Source: JBEKIK01 sp050013075 (GTDB lineage: Bacteria > Planctomycetota > Planctomycetia > Pirellulales > Thermoguttaceae). From it: a stretch of 48,125 bases of DNA. The notes beneath the pieces are model-generated. The model worked only from the letters and a program-made list of their open reading frames with translations, did not search any database and was not told where the DNA came from. The DNA is taken from NCBI GenBank assembly GCA_050013075.1, contig JBEKFZ010000026.1, forward strand, positions 1 through 48,125, written 5' to 3'. The position numbers and the translations under genes are program-made. This document shows, one piece after another, positions 7,848-16,208 of this stretch; positions within the stretch are counted from its first letter, which is position 1, and each line of letters starts with the position of its first letter.

Positions 7848-9314
7848 ATGAACGATCGCAGCGAAATCATCGATCAATTGACCGCCGCCGATCTGGATAT
7901 CCTGGTCGCCGGCGGAGGGATTGTCGGGTCGGGCGTTGCCCGGGATGCCGCCATGCGGGGTCTGCGCGTGGGGCTTGTCGAGCAATGCGATCTGGCCTTC
8001 GGCACCAGCAGCCGTTCCACCCGGCTTTTGCACGGCGGTTTGCGGTATCTGGCACAAGGGCACGTTGGGTTGGTTTATCAGTCCAGCCGGGAAAAAAAGA
8101 TTCTACACGGCATTGCCCCGCATATCTCCCGGCCGCTGCCGATCATCTTTCCCACCTACCGGCTCACGCAATGGCCGTTTTGGAAATTGCGGATCGGCGT
8201 GAAAATTTACGATCTGCTTTGCGGCGGGCGGAACCTGGGGCCTTCCTACGGGCTAAGCGCCGGCGAAACGCTTGCCCGCCTGCCGGGATTGAATCCCTAC
8301 GACCTTACCGGCGCGGTGCGGTACTTCGATTCCCAGAGCAACGACGCACGGCTGGTCATCGATACGCTTCGCTCCGCCGCCGGTCATGGAGCGATAGTTG
8401 CCAACTATCTGCGCTTGGAAACGGCCATTGCCGGCAAAAACCGCTGGGAATGTTACCTCCGCGATATGCTCGGCGATCGAACGCATCGGGTTTTCGCCCG
8501 CACGGTGGTCAATGCCTGCGGGCCATGGTCGGCGACGCTTCCCCACAGCAGCGTGCGATTGCGATTGACGAAAGGGGTCCATTTGGTGATCGACCGGCGG
8601 CGTTTCGGCCTGTCGGATGCCGTGATGGTAACCAAGGGCCAGCGCACGCTCTTTGTCATCCCCTGGGGCGAGCGGAGCATACTGGGCAGCACCGATACCG
8701 ACTACGACGGCCCCTTGGACGACGTGCGCACCGAGCCGGACGACGTTCGATACGTGCTTGAGGTGATAAATCGATATTTTCCGGAAGCCAAACTCACGCC
8801 GTCGGACATTCTGAGCACTTGGGCGGGCCTGCGGCCTTTGATTGCATCCGGGCACGGCGGACCGTCGGATATTTCCCGGGCGCATCAAATCCTCATGCCC
8901 AAACCGGGATGGATCGACGTGGCCGGCGGAAAACTGACCACATACCGGCTGATCGGCGAGCAAGTGGTCGATCGTATTGTCAAACATTTAGGCAAGAAAA
9001 CGCCACCCTGCCGCACCGCTGAGGAATCGCTTCTTGAAAATGTTGAGCATATTGAAAGCGGCATTTTGCCGCCGCCGGTTTGCCGGGAAGTGGTCGAGCA
9101 TTATTGCCGTAACGAATGGGCCATGCATCTTGATGACGTGATGATCCGCCGCACAAGTTGGCATTATTATCTCGACAATCCGCTGGAAACCGCCCGACAA
9201 GTGGCCGCCTGGATGGGAGATTATTTCAATTGGGACGCCCCGCGCCAAGAGTCCGAATTGACCCGCTATCGCCGGCAAGTCGAAATCGACACCGCCTGCC
9301 ATAATATTACTTAA
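7848..9314 (+). CDS. glpD: Glycerol-3-phosphate dehydrogenase, FAD-dependent
   Basis: A 488-residue enzyme, close to the usual family length of about 500, that oxidises glycerol 3-phosphate to dihydroxyacetone phosphate and passes electrons to the quinone pool at the inner membrane face. The N-terminal FAD-binding loop is GGGIVGSGVARDAAMRG (about residues 22-38), followed by the family signature GTSSRSTRLLHGGLRYL. Further on are GVHLVIDRRR, the GSTDTDYDG segment and ISTWAGLRPL-like STWAGLRPL, and a C-terminal helical domain. The ATG has no good ribosome site and sits in a short AT-rich leader. It stands alone between a palindrome and the DUF4365 gene coming from the other side; no glycerol kinase or facilitator is nearby. 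Confidence 0.96.
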   Translation: MNDRSEIIDQLTAADLDILVAGGGIVGSGVARDAAMRGLRVGLVEQCDLAFGTSSRSTRLLHGGLRYLAQGHVGLVYQSSREKKILHGIAPHISRPLPIIFPTYRLTQWPFWKLRIGVKIYDLLCGGRNLGPSYGLSAGETLARLPGLNPYDLTGAVRYFDSQSNDARLVIDTLRSAAGHGAIVANYLRLETAIAGKNRWECYLRDMLGDRTHRVFARTVVNACGPWSATLPHSSVRLRLTKGVHLVIDRRRFGLSDAVMVTKGQRTLFVIPWGERSILGSTDTDYDGPLDDVRTEPDDVRYVLEVINRYFPEAKLTPSDILSTWAGLRPLIASGHGGPSDISRAHQILMPKPGWIDVAGGKLTTYRLIGEQVVDRIVKHLGKKTPPCRTAEESLLENVEHIESGILPPPVCREVVEHYCRNEWAMHLDDVMIRRTSWHYYLDNPLETARQVAAWMGDYFNWDAPRQESELTRYRRQVEIDTACHNIT

Positions 9315-9337
9315 ATTCCTTAATTTTAAACGCTGTT

Positions 9338-10939
9338 CTAGTCAATATATTCCACATTCATTTTAGACTTATCTGTAGATTCCCATTTAAGTTCAATATA
9401 ATCTTGGTTATTATCGTTCATCTGGAGTTCAATTTCGTGTAAATCAGTAGCTATTTTCATGTGAGAGAAATGAAATATTATGTGGTTTAAAAGAATACTT
9501 TCGTTTAAAAAAGGAAATGTATCTGGTTCTCTCTTTAGATCTAAAACATGAACATCAGTAATCATTGTTTCTAAATTTAATTTATGATCTTTGGCTAATT
9601 GTGTGGTAATATGTGCAGATGAGCAAGTTCTCGATTCTCTATCAAAAAGTATCCAATGAAGAAAATCAACATCTTCAATAATATCTTCTGATAAAGTTGG
9701 CATTAATGGATTTAAATTATATTTTGATGCAATTTGTCTTATATTGTGTACTGTATTCAATAAAATAGATAGATACTTGAATGATTCAGAATATTGCCCA
9801 CCACTGTCAGAAACTGGATACCAAATATTATTGTTTAGCATGGTTCTTACTTTAAATCTGGCGCCGCTGCATAATTCCTTGAATAATGAATAAATATCAT
9901 CAAAACTTAATATATCCAGGATGGGTTTATTATTCCATTTACTTATATATATATTAAAATTGCATACAATCTTACAGTGTTCATCATCAAGTTGACTAAT
10001 TATTAGTGAGATGTTTAAATCTTTATTAATTGAAGATGCGTTTATTCGTGTCTCTTTTGTTCCTCCTTCCATACTCCCATAAGGCAAATCCATTTTTGCT
10101 ATTTCTATGCCCGCTTCATTGACCGCAATTAAAGTTACCGGAACTTTTGCTTTTCTGGCAAACTGAAAAGTGCCACCTTTTGAAAATATACTTTTTATTA
10201 GCAATGAACCGGACACGTCGATTTGATCGGGATCAAACGATGTTGGGAGTCCTTTTTCAAATAGATTCTTTGCTTTGGTAATTACATTTTCTTGATCTGC
10301 TTTAAATATAAATTGAACGGGAACGGTTTCTTTTGCAGAAAGAATATAATTGATTTTATTTTCAGATGCATTTAATGAAATTGAAAAACGTGGATCAAGA
10401 GTTTCCCATTTGTCTCTCTCGAATTGTATTGTCTTTTTTAGCGATAATGGATGAAGCCTATGCATGAATTCAAAAGCGGCATCTATACTGTTAATAAATA
10501 AATCATTGTTTAGTGAATTATTTGATATTGGGAGATGGACTGTGAAGGTCTTTTGATTATTCCATTTATCTTTAAGGGAATTCTTATAAATATATTCTTG
10601 AATAAATAGCCAATAAGAGTTTTTCAGATTAATATCGATAACCACTAGGAAAACAGGCAAAAGACAAGAATCGTAATAATAATTCAGATGTCTAACTTCT
10701 ACAGAAAAAGATAAGTAATTACCCTTTATTATTGGTTTATTTACTCCTTTAAGTTGTACATAAAATCTTTTTCCTGTTAATATATTGCCTGAATTATCGT
10801 TAACTGCCGTTTCAATGTTGAAATCAATTCCATAATCTGGATCTTCCTTTCGCGAAACCCATGAAGTGGGTATCGAACTATTGAATATTCTTTCTGCTTC
10901 TTCTTTGATTAAATGAGATTTATGACGCTTCATGCTCAT
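9338..10939 (-). CDS. DUF4365-domain protein, putative nuclease-like, horizontally acquired
   Basis: A 533-residue protein. Residues about 8-150 match the DUF4365 pattern: an acidic SWVSRKEDPDYGIDFNIE stretch and FYVQLKGVNKP, giving the D...(E/Q)xK layout of restriction-endonuclease-like folds, which is the basis for calling it nuclease-like. The remaining 380 residues have no motif I recognise. It is strikingly AT-rich: 18 of 60 bases are G/C at 9421-9480 and again at 10141-10200, against 38 of 60 at 11041-11100 in the neighbouring gene. The start ATG has GGAG upstream and lies only 18 bp after the Hsp70-like stop, so it is placed as if co-transcribed. DUF4365 proteins are often found among defence genes; that role is not shown here. 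Confidence 0.8.
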   Translation of the reverse strand: MSMKRHKSHLIKEEAERIFNSSIPTSWVSRKEDPDYGIDFNIETAVNDNSGNILTGKRFYVQLKGVNKPIIKGNYLSFSVEVRHLNYYYDSCLLPVFLVVIDINLKNSYWLFIQEYIYKNSLKDKWNNQKTFTVHLPISNNSLNNDLFINSIDAAFEFMHRLHPLSLKKTIQFERDKWETLDPRFSISLNASENKINYILSAKETVPVQFIFKADQENVITKAKNLFEKGLPTSFDPDQIDVSGSLLIKSIFSKGGTFQFARKAKVPVTLIAVNEAGIEIAKMDLPYGSMEGGTKETRINASSINKDLNISLIISQLDDEHCKIVCNFNIYISKWNNKPILDILSFDDIYSLFKELCSGARFKVRTMLNNNIWYPVSDSGGQYSESFKYLSILLNTVHNIRQIASKYNLNPLMPTLSEDIIEDVDFLHWILFDRESRTCSSAHITTQLAKDHKLNLETMITDVHVLDLKREPDTFPFLNESILLNHIIFHFSHMKIATDLHEIELQMNDNNQDYIELKWESTDKSKMNVEYID

Positions 10940-10957
10940 GGAAGAATCTCCAAATAA

Positions 10958-12745
10958 TTATTCTTGGCGCACGCTGAATTCCAGTTTCCAACGCTTGTTG
11001 GTTTGGGCGTTTACGCACCAAAGCTCCAAAACGCCCAGTTCGGTAACGTGCGATTGGAAGCGGACTGGCACGTAGGCGTCTTCCAGCGATTCGTCGGCGG
11101 GCAGCACGGTTTCCAGCGAATCGGTTTCTGCGATGTCGTCCGGGGTCCAGGCCGAAAGCACGTCGCCGGCCTTATCGCGGCGGCGGGTGGAAGAACTGAA
11201 AAAGCGGAATTGAGCGCTCTGGCCCACGATCAAACCGATTTCGTCGCCGGGCACGTCCATGCGGCTGCCTTCCTCCATGCCGAATGGTGCCACGCACAAG
11301 GCCCGAAGCGGGCGCGGGGCCCCGGGCACGGCCAGGCCGGCGGTCTCGATGCCCACGTAGTACGATCTTGCCGTGCCGCCGCGGATGCGAACTCCGCCGC
11401 GCTGTTTGATCCAGCCGTAGTATGCCGCGCCTCGGGCGGCTGCGTGATCCAGATCGTGCTCGCCTTGCAGGAGTTTCGGCGCTCCGGGTGCGGGGAACCA
11501 ATCGCCCAAGACGTCGAGCAATCGACGGCGCAGGGCCTCGGCTTTGAACACACCGCCGTTAAACAGCACGTGCGTGGGCCGCACCGGATTGCCTTCGTCG
11601 CGGCCCTGGGCCTGAAGAAAAGCCGCAAGATGCCGCGTGACCGCCGTATCGGACTGAAAGGGCAGGCCGATTTCGCGGAACCCGGAGACGTGTTTTTGCA
11701 CGGGCCGGTCGGATATCTTGCAACGCGGAAAAAAGCCCTCCAGCAGCAAATCACTGACTTTGGTGCGACCGACCTCGATGGATATCGTGCCGCCGATCAG
11801 TTTTCGTCCACGGCCAAGTACGGCGACGCTGTGTTTTTCCGGACCGTCGGGCGTAAGCAGAATTTCTTTTGCCGCCCGGCATGAATGCCAAAGCGCGACG
11901 GACTGCCAGGGATCGAGTTTCACGTCCTTTTCGGCGAAAAGTCCGGCCGCGTAATGGGCCAGTGCAAGGTCCATGTTGTCGCCGCCCACCAGCAGGTGAT
12001 TGCCCACGGCAATGCGGCGCAGGACCAATTCGTTTTGTTCCTCGGACATGCCGACTAGCGTCAGATCGGTAGTGCCGCCGCCGACGTCGCAGACCAGCAG
12101 GATATCGCCGACTTTCAAAAGCCTCCGCCAGCGCTGGCCGGTGGATGCCAGCCAGGCGTAAACTGCGGCCTGGGGTTCTTCCAATAGAACAAGGTCTTGC
12201 GGCAGTCCGGCGGCCAGGGCCGCCTCGCGCGTGAGATCCCGGGCGCTGGCATCGAAGGATGCGGGTACGGTCAGCACCACGTATTGCTCGGCCAACGGTG
12301 CGTCGGGAAAGGCGTTTTCCCACGCGGCGACCAGATGTTCCAAATAACGCTGCGATGCGGTGATCGGCGAGACCTTGGGCACGTCGGCCGGTGCGTTCCA
12401 AGGCAGAATCGGCTTGCGGCGATCGACCTGGCTGTAGCAGAGCCAGGACTTGGCCGTGCCCACGGTCCGGTCGGGCACTTCGGCCCCTTGGCGCCGGGCG
12501 TATTCGCCCACGGCAAAATTGCGTCCGGCGGCCCAAGGAACGTCAAAGGCCCCGCTTCGGGCTTCATTCTCCAGGCCTAGATACATAAACGAGGGCAACA
12601 TGGTCCGCGATTCGACCGTGCACGACGCGACCAGTTGCGGAACCTGAAGTACGTTTACCCGCGGCCGATCTTTTTCCAGCGAAGAATATGCCAGCACGCT
12701 GTTGGTTGTGCCCAGGTCGATGCCGATGCAGTATTTTGAGGTCAT
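10958..12745 (-). CDS. Hsp70-family protein (DnaK-like ATPase) of the DUF2760-linked type
   Basis: A 595-residue protein with the actin-fold Hsp70 ATPase: phosphate-1 loop GIDLGTTNSVLAY at residues 7-19, phosphate-2 loop VCDVGGGTTDLTLVG near 215-230, and the adenosine loop HVLFNGGVFKAEALR near 400. The C-terminal part (about 480-595) is a beta domain without the usual helical lid of DnaK, so it is not the housekeeping chaperone. Related Hsp70s are encoded with a DUF2760 protein; that partner is present at 13524-14060 but is now separated by a transposase unit. The genomes I recall carry a second, longer Hsp70 (DUF3731) next in line; here its place is taken by the DUF4365 gene. Client proteins are unknown. 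Confidence 0.9.
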   Translation of the reverse strand: MTSKYCIGIDLGTTNSVLAYSSLEKDRPRVNVLQVPQLVASCTVESRTMLPSFMYLGLENEARSGAFDVPWAAGRNFAVGEYARRQGAEVPDRTVGTAKSWLCYSQVDRRKPILPWNAPADVPKVSPITASQRYLEHLVAAWENAFPDAPLAEQYVVLTVPASFDASARDLTREAALAAGLPQDLVLLEEPQAAVYAWLASTGQRWRRLLKVGDILLVCDVGGGTTDLTLVGMSEEQNELVLRRIAVGNHLLVGGDNMDLALAHYAAGLFAEKDVKLDPWQSVALWHSCRAAKEILLTPDGPEKHSVAVLGRGRKLIGGTISIEVGRTKVSDLLLEGFFPRCKISDRPVQKHVSGFREIGLPFQSDTAVTRHLAAFLQAQGRDEGNPVRPTHVLFNGGVFKAEALRRRLLDVLGDWFPAPGAPKLLQGEHDLDHAAARGAAYYGWIKQRGGVRIRGGTARSYYVGIETAGLAVPGAPRPLRALCVAPFGMEEGSRMDVPGDEIGLIVGQSAQFRFFSSSTRRRDKAGDVLSAWTPDDIAETDSLETVLPADESLEDAYVPVRFQSHVTELGVLELWCVNAQTNKRWKLEFSVRQE

Positions 12746-12792
12746 AGGTTATCGTGATTCGGAGATAGTAAGTATATACAGATTTCAACGCT

Positions 12793-13470
12793 ATTGTTTA
12801 GCCGCGACCCGAAGGGGAGCGCGTTAGCGGCTAATTTATTTTAAACTCGTAGTAAAACTCCACTGTTGTCTCGGTTTCCCCTCTTTTAACGGATTATTCT
12901 CCACATATTTAATCGCTCGGTGAATATCCTTGTTGCTATCCAAAAACACTTTCCAAAGTCGTTGCGCCCAGGCCTTGGGAAGCCGGCCGTTTTTAGTCGA
13001 ATAATTTTTAAACGGATGTATTTTCTCTTCAATCAGAAGCTTTGTAGCCGCTCCTTTTAATAAATTAGCAACTTGTTCCACGTTGTATTGATGCCTGGCA
13101 ATCACAAAGTGAACATGTTCAGGAAGAATCGAACATGCCCAAACTGTCAATCCGCTACGCTGGACAAAATTCGCAAAACCACGCCCGATCGCCCGCGCTT
13201 GAATTCCCATAAAATGTACTTCGGGATATTTCAATGCTTTCTTAGCGGCCAAGCGAGTATGTTGATTGTGTGGTTTTGATGCCACGGATTGCCGGCAATC
13301 GGTTTTCGTCGCACGGCCAAAGCGGAATAATTCCCAAGCGCCGACAAAATCGGACCATGATCCTCGCGGATCGTTAGGCAGCCAAAAACCATAAGCTGTT
13401 ATTATTAGATGGTATCCAATGACCATGAATTCTTCCTTACTCGCTCCCCTTCGGGTCGCGGCTAAACAAT
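12793..13470. mobile_element. REP-associated transposase unit with perfect 29-bp inverted ends
   Basis: The Y1 transposase gene is bracketed by two identical 29-bp sequences in inverted orientation, 12793-12821 and 13442-13470 (core TTTAGCCGCGACCCGAAGGG). The left end also folds on itself: TTAGCCGC (12798-12805) pairs with GCGGCTAA (12827-12834). This layout, one transposase flanked by inverted hairpin-forming ends, is that of a RAYT unit. It lies between the DUF2760 gene and the Hsp70-like gene and is AT-rich (21 of 60 bases G/C at 13021-13080). Confidence 0.85.
12836..13426 (-). CDS. Y1 (HUH) transposase, RAYT / IS200-like family
   Basis: A 196-residue single-strand DNA transposase of the REP-associated tyrosine transposase type. 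The HUH motif is PEHVHFVIA near residue 105, and the tyrosine helix is in the IKYVENNPLKEG segment near residue 175, both at expected places for the Y1_Tnp fold. The N-terminal YGFWLPNDPRGSW stretch is common to a wide family of such transposases. The ATG has AGGAAG upstream. No motif is broken, so it may be active. The proximity of the 29-bp inverted ends suggests these are its substrate. Confidence 0.9.
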   Translation of the reverse strand: MVIGYHLIITAYGFWLPNDPRGSWSDFVGAWELFRFGRATKTDCRQSVASKPHNQHTRLAAKKALKYPEVHFMGIQARAIGRGFANFVQRSGLTVWACSILPEHVHFVIARHQYNVEQVANLLKGAATKLLIEEKIHPFKNYSTKNGRLPKAWAQRLWKVFLDSNKDIHRAIKYVENNPLKEGKPRQQWSFTTSLK

Positions 13471-13523
13471 CGTTGCTCGAAACCGCAAGCGATTTTTTTA
13501 ATTCATAATTCAGCAGCCTGCAT

Positions 13524-14060
13524 TTATTTAATTTCCACTTCTGCCGGGGCGATTACCCGGGCGGAATCCTTGCTGCCGGTCCAGGTGGGCAGTTCACATT
13601 TAGTTGCTTCCCAGCCGGGATGAACCAATTTTCCTCTCAGCGGCGGTTCGCCGGCCACGTTGCCTGTGAGGCGGAACCGGCCGGCGTCGAAACCCTTGGG
13701 CAGTTCCATTTCGCTGCCTTCGTCTTGGGGCACGGCGGGCTTGAGGGCGAACAGCCGCTGAAGCACGGCATTGCAATCTCGATGTACGTCGCGAACGGCG
13801 GCGCCGATTTGAGCGTCGCTGTATCCGGCCAACGACTCCTGGATGAAGTCCACGAACCGGGCCTCTCGCTGCAGCGCGGCCAAGAGCGTGATCGCCTCGC
13901 TGCGTGCCGGCGGTTTGGGCGCAAGAGGCTGCTTGGGTTGCATCGGGGCCGGACTCGGAGCCGGTTGTGCTCCACTTAATAATTGCCCAACCTTTTCGGC
14001 AATTGCCCTTTTAAATAATGTCAGAAAAAAAATGCGGAAGGCCAAATAAATGCGGTGCAT
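13524..14060 (-). CDS. DUF2760-domain protein, partner of the Hsp70-like gene
   Basis: A 178-residue protein. The first 20 residues (HRIYLAFRIFFLTLF) form a hydrophobic helix, followed by a Pro/Ala-rich linker (about 30-52) and the DUF2760 domain: LLAALQREARFVDFIQE, GYSDAQIGAAVRDVH, an RLTGNVAGEPPLRGKLVHPGW stretch and the terminal VIAPAEVEIK. In known genomes it is the first gene of an Hsp70 operon; its biochemical role is not known. A GGGTTCAG-type heptamer tract begins 3 bp upstream of the ATG (14064), exactly where a ribosome-binding site should be, and no Shine-Dalgarno sequence is visible. The Hsp70-like gene now starts 778 bp downstream because of the transposase unit. Confidence 0.88.
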   Translation of the reverse strand: MHRIYLAFRIFFLTLFKRAIAEKVGQLLSGAQPAPSPAPMQPKQPLAPKPPARSEAITLLAALQREARFVDFIQESLAGYSDAQIGAAVRDVHRDCNAVLQRLFALKPAVPQDEGSEMELPKGFDAGRFRLTGNVAGEPPLRGKLVHPGWEATKCELPTWTGSKDSARVIAPAEVEIK

Positions 14061-14315
14061 ATTAGGGCTCAGGGGTCAGGGTTCAGGGTTCAGAATTTAG
14101 AATTCTGAATCCCGCTTTTATTACCAATATCTAAATGATTGGATATATATTAGTAGGCGGTTAGGGCTTATCACAAAACCGATTTTAATGGATTGTACTG
14201 CCCGAAACACCCTCACCCTAGCCCTCTCCCGGAGGGAGAGGGGACTTTTGGGGATGGGCTCTTGGTATAAATCCTGAACCCTGTACGCTGAATCCTGAAC
14301 CCTGAACCCTGAACC
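14061..14315. repeat. Composite: inverted pair of AGGGTTC heptamer tracts enclosing a CCCTCTCCC palindrome
   Basis: Left tract 14064-14093: four AGGNNTC units. Right tract 14273-14321: seven units, mostly CCTGAAC, the complement of the left one. Between them is a CCCTCTCCC palindrome with a CCCTCACCC tail (14210-14243). The right tract runs into the TAG stop of the next leftward gene (complement 14316-14318), and the left tract abuts the DUF2760 start. No gene is present. Confidence 0.85.
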
Positions 14316-15029
14316 CTATTTCCACCGATCGATGGGGCGTTGCAAGATTTCATTGAGTACGATAGCCTGGCGGAGATTATCGATATTGTTCAGCAGTGCG
14401 GCCAATCCGGCGCCGGCGGCGGGCAGGGCTGGAAGTTCGTCCTGGAAAAAATCGGTGGGCTTAATTGTCGGCGGTGCGGCGGTCTCGCCGGGTTTGGCGG
14501 CCAGTTTACCGATGCCGTGCCCGAAGACCTCTTTCAGATGCTGTTCGATTTTCGTATCGGCCGCGGCCACTTCGCCGCCGAGTTTTGATGCACGCTCGTC
14601 GAACTGCTTTTCATCGAGATACTTTTTAACGTGTTCGCTGACCTCGCCGCCGACGGGTCTTTCGCGGACCACCTCGGCTTGTAGGGGTCCCGAACGTTGA
14701 GCAAGCGGGGTCATAGGTTGTGAGATGCGGTGGACAGGATCAGCGGAGGTTGGTTGTAATTGTTTCTTCTGGGCGGCGCGGCTGAGGAACTCGTCGATTT
14801 CTTCCTTAACTGTTTTGGGCCGAGCCGTTTGTGCCTGCGGACGTGGCGCCGGCCGAGGTTGTTGGGGAAGCGGGGCAGGGCTGTTCATCGGGCCGGGAGG
14901 GCGCTGCGGTGCGCGCATATTGCCTATCAACTTCCCGATCATCACGACCAGGAATACCACGACGATTATCAGGATTCTGACGACTTCGCCGAAGTCAATA
15001 GCCGCCGCAAATGGCAGTAGTGCGTTCAT
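14316..15029 (-). CDS. Unknown membrane-anchored Pro-rich protein, third gene of the NfeD-FloA operon
   Basis: A 237-residue protein without a domain I recognise. Residues about 14-34 form one membrane helix (VRILIIVVVFLVVMIG); residues 40-75 are Pro/Gln/Arg-rich and likely disordered; the rest is helical and charged, with a region near 130-180 rich in Glu/Lys/Ala. Its ATG overlaps the FloA stop by 4 bp, so the two are translationally coupled, and a role near FloA membrane microdomains is likely from position only. The TAG stop is the first triplet of a heptamer tract. Confidence 0.75.
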   Translation of the reverse strand: MNALLPFAAAIDFGEVVRILIIVVVFLVVMIGKLIGNMRAPQRPPGPMNSPAPLPQQPRPAPRPQAQTARPKTVKEEIDEFLSRAAQKKQLQPTSADPVHRISQPMTPLAQRSGPLQAEVVRERPVGGEVSEHVKKYLDEKQFDERASKLGGEVAAADTKIEQHLKEVFGHGIGKLAAKPGETAAPPTIKPTDFFQDELPALPAAGAGLAALLNNIDNLRQAIVLNEILQRPIDRWK

Positions 15030-16093
15030 GCCGCGGTTCCTGTTTTCGCCACGGTGCCGATGCCGGCCTTGGCGATTGCCGCGCGCATGTCGGTATCGGC
15101 TTGGATGTTGCGAAGTTTATAAAATTCCATAAGTCCCAATTGACGGTTGCGGAAGGCGTCGGCGATGGCCTTTGGCACTTCGGCCTCGGCCTCGACCAGT
15201 TTCGAGCGATTTTCCTCGATCTTGGCGATCATTTCCTGTTCCTCGGCCACGGCCATGGCCCGGCGGCCTTCGGCGTTCGCCCGGGCGACGCGCATGTCGG
15301 CCTCGGCCTGATCGGCCTGCAGGCGCGCGCCAATGTTCTCGCCCACGTTTATGTCGGCGATGTCGATGGACACGATTTCAAACGCGGTTTGCGAGTCGAG
15401 CCGCCGGGCCAGCACGGTTTTGGAAATCCTGTCGGGCGAGGCCAGGACCTCGGAATGGGTTTTGGCCGTGCCGATTGCGCTGACAATGCCCTCGCCCACC
15501 CGGGCGACGATGGTCTCTTCGGTGGCCCCGCCGATAAGCTGGCGCAAGTTCGCGCGGACCGTGACGCGGGCCTTAACTTTTAATTGTATGCCGTTTTGGG
15601 CCACGCCGTCGAGCGATTCTTTGCCAAGACCTCGGCTGGGACAGTCGATGACCTTGGGATTGACGCTGGTTTGCACGGCCTCGAGTATATTTCGGCCGGC
15701 CAAATCGATGGCCGCCGCCAATTTGAAATCCAGGTCTAATTTGGCTTTTGCGGCGGCGATCAAGGAGCGAATGACCAAGGGGACGTTTCCGCCGGCTAGA
15801 TAATGGGCCTCCAGGGCCTTGGAAGTCACGCCCTGGTTGTCGCCGATGCCGGCCTGCACGGCCATGATCTTGCTGCGCACGATGACGTCGGGATTGACCT
15901 TGCGGAAGGTCATGCCCAGGAGGTCTAAAATGCCGATGCCCGCTCCGGTCATCCAGGACTGAACCCACCAGCGAAAAAAGCGGGCGAAGATCACCAGTAT
16001 GAACAAGAGAATGATGATGACAACAATAATGCCGCCGATGACAATATAATTCATTATATTTACCGGCGGTTCCGGCTGGGCGAAAAGGTACAT
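15026..16093 (-). CDS. floA: Flotillin-like protein FloA
   Basis: A 355-residue SPFH-family membrane scaffold of the FloA (UPF0365, YqfA) type. After a short leader there is one membrane helix (about residues 17-40), a second hydrophobic re-entrant segment, then FRKVNPDVIVRSKIMA, the LEAHYLAGGN and IDLAGRNILEAVQ stretches and the Glu/Ala-rich coiled C-terminal region (about 265-330). FloA organises membrane microdomains and is usually next to nfeD, as here. AAAGGAG lies 6 nt before the ATG at 16093, supporting this start over the Met at residue 14. The downstream gene overlaps by 4 bp. Confidence 0.95.
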   Translation of the reverse strand: MYLFAQPEPPVNIMNYIVIGGIIVVIIILLFILVIFARFFRWWVQSWMTGAGIGILDLLGMTFRKVNPDVIVRSKIMAVQAGIGDNQGVTSKALEAHYLAGGNVPLVIRSLIAAAKAKLDLDFKLAAAIDLAGRNILEAVQTSVNPKVIDCPSRGLGKESLDGVAQNGIQLKVKARVTVRANLRQLIGGATEETIVARVGEGIVSAIGTAKTHSEVLASPDRISKTVLARRLDSQTAFEIVSIDIADINVGENIGARLQADQAEADMRVARANAEGRRAMAVAEEQEMIAKIEENRSKLVEAEAEVPKAIADAFRNRQLGLMEFYKLRNIQADTDMRAAIAKAGIGTVAKTGTAA

Positions 16094-16208
16094 GCTGTGC
16101 TCCTTTTTTTAGGCATTAGACATTAGGCTTTAGGCATTAGATAGGGGGTTGTTTTGTTCTCCAGCCTAGAAAACTACAGTCTAAAGCCTATAGCCTGCCG
16201 CCAAACTG
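16094..16208. repeat. Inverted heptamer tracts between nfeD and floA
   Basis: Left tract 16111-16145: five units (AGGCATT, AGACATT, AGGCTTT, AGGCATT, AGATAGG). Right tract about 16162-16203: units ending GCCTA/GCCTG, the complement of the left. The pair encloses about 16 bp and sits inside what should be one operon. The floA ribosome site is just outside the left tract and is intact. Confidence 0.8.

Noticed and set aside
9338..10939. Firm call of an anti-phage system
   Set aside because: Only the DUF4365-like N-terminus and foreign composition support it; no second defence gene is adjacent.
10964..11884. Long open frame on the plus strand opposite the Hsp70-like gene
   Set aside because: It mirrors a clear Hsp70 ATPase in GC-rich DNA, has no ribosome site and its translation shows no domain; the same holds for frames opposite or out of phase with glpD, the PQQ propeller and DUF4139 genes.
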